Source: Siphonodentalium dalli
Lineage: Eukaryota > Mollusca > Scaphopoda > Gadilida > Siphonodentaliidae
DNA: 64,000 nucleotides
NCBI GenBank assembly: GCA_032622095.1
Contig: CP136069.1
Span: 153,501,043 to 153,565,042, forward strand
Direction: 5' to 3'
The notes beneath the pieces were generated by a model that was not told the DNA's origin, did not search any database, and saw only the letters and a list, made by a program, of their open reading frames with translations. Of this stretch, positions 63,355-64,000 are shown piece by piece. Position numbers and translations under genes: made by a program. How positions within the stretch are numbered: the stretch's first letter is position 1; each line of letters begins with the position of its first letter.

Positions 63355-63780
63355 AAAGACCATAACTCCATTAAAATATATCGGATCAAACCCATATTCG
63401 AACTCGACCTGTATTTTGAGTTGAGAAACTCACATACAAAATTTGGTTCCTATCAGTTGAAAAATTGTAGATTTATCGAAACATGCATGATTTCTATGTC
63501 AAAGGGCCATAACTCCATTAAAAAATATTGGATCAAACCCATATTTGAACTCGATATGTATTTTGGACTGAGCAACTCACATACTAAATTTGGTTATGGT
63601 CAGATGAATTTTTTTTTAATTATGGCAGAATGCATGAATTCTAAGTTGAAAAAGGGCCATAACTCCCTAAAAAAACTCGGATCAAACCCATATTCGAACT
63701 CGATCTGTATTTTGGGCTGAGAAACCCATATACAAAATTTGGTTTCGATCGGATAGAAAATGTTTGAGTTATCGCATTAC
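63355..63780 (+). repeat. ~150-bp tandem array, three units
   Basis: CATAACTCC starts at 63361, 63508 and 63659 (147- and 151-bp spacing). Each unit has GGATCAAACCCATATT(C/T)GAA, CTCGA(C/T)(C/A)TGTATTTTG, CTCA(C/T)ATAC(A/T)AAATTTGGTT and a poly-A or poly-T part. The last unit ends GAGTTATCGCATTACTCGTA and leads into a GACGGACA microsatellite. Confidence 0.88.
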
Positions 63781-63789
63781 TCGTAAAGT

Positions 63790-63847
63790 GTCTACGGACA
63801 GACGGACAGACAGACGGACAGACAGACGGACGGACAGACAGACGGAC
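63790..63847 (+). repeat. (GACGGACA)n microsatellite
   Basis: Imperfect GACGGACAGACA run at the 3' border of the array above. On the minus strand it produces a PSVCPSV-type low-complexity frame, which I discard. Confidence 0.93.
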
Positions 63848-63879
63848 CAACGACGAGTGGTCAATCCGGGCAACGACAC

Positions 63880-63920
63880 TATGTTTACCATAATATGGTA
63901 TGGGTAAACATAAAAAGGCA
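63880..63920. repeat. Short palindrome at the repeat border
   Basis: TATGTTTACC and GGTAAACATA are inverted arms around ATAATATGGTATG. A small hairpin that may mark the end of the repeat element. Confidence 0.6.
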
Positions 63921-64000
63921 AGACCAAGTTTGCTCGGTATGTAAGAGCATTTATAAGATAGGAAAATAGATTTTTATTGTATTACCTGATAGAGATATAA

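Noticed and set aside
63641-63850. 69-codon minus frame with PSVCPSVCPSV
   Set aside because: Translation of the GACGGACA microsatellite.

Overview
This window reads as non-coding, transposon-rich nuclear DNA of an invertebrate animal, most likely a mollusc. I infer this from AT-rich sequence with stop-riddled frames, decayed CR1/Nimb-like LINEs and a Ty3/Gypsy element, retroposon tails of the type GACGTTAAACCC...AATCAATCA (about 22040-22075, minus strand; a relative at 7590-7622), and degenerate arrays ending in GGTGAGCTAAAAA (61440, 61540). I recall such tails and arrays from mollusc genomes but cannot search to confirm. I found no intact host gene. Almost every interpretable open frame belongs to a transposable element.

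Layout. 1-10.5 kb: a 486-bp tandem duplication carrying a TTAA-flanked MITE (family C), a family D MITE, two head-to-tail Helitron-like elements, degenerate ~165-bp repeats, a 170-bp duplication, a SINE-like tail and a Tc1-like element with long inverted ends. 10.6-13.3 kb: about 90 units of a 30-bp minisatellite without one indel. 13.5-17.6 kb: a decayed Gypsy retrotransposon with gag, protease, RT, RNase H, integrase and 3' LTR, whose 5' LTR is almost wholly deleted. 17.6-19.1 kb: nested-palindrome MITEs and a 215-bp foldback. 20.7-25 kb: a 169-bp duplication, a broken LINE ORF1, and a 78-80 bp array split by a 584-bp MITE. 26-34 kb: foldbacks, family D MITEs, a LINE endonuclease frame interrupted by a family C MITE, and a LINE carrying another LINE's 3' end inside its RT. 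33.8-37.2 kb: a cluster of nested-palindrome MITEs (families A and B). 38-47.5 kb: LINE 3' fragments, MITE fragments, a Helitron-like element, a foldback with 9-bp flanking repeats present twice, and a CR1-like LINE split by another insertion. 48.1-54.5 kb: a CR1-like LINE on the minus strand, split within its RT by a ~2.2-kb insertion that encodes the start of a THAP zinc finger. 54.8-64 kb: foldbacks, MITE remnants, one more family A element and degenerate ~150-180 bp arrays.

Families named here. A: TTAACCCTTTACCCAACA ends, two 69-bp palindromes. B: TGTGACCCGCCATATC ends, the same palindromes, a different centre. C: TTAAAG ends, ~375-401 bp. D: TTAAAG ends followed by a GGGCGGCGTT-like box, ~500-575 bp, with repeated AATAAAGAGCGTT motifs. 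TTAA target duplication is the hallmark of piggyBac-type (and some Kolobok-type) transposons. Several unrelated families here show it, and one (C at 29208) sits in a coding frame that reads on cleanly when the insert is removed.

The parts do not form an operon or pathway. They are a stratigraphy of insertions. The most unusual items are the 69-bp palindrome module shared by two families with different ends, the length-locked minisatellite, the THAP-bearing insertion that shares a motif with family D, and foldbacks that keep the same hairpin loop while their stems differ. All coordinates are by eye. Element ends are good to a few bases where a flanking repeat is quoted and to tens of bases elsewhere.
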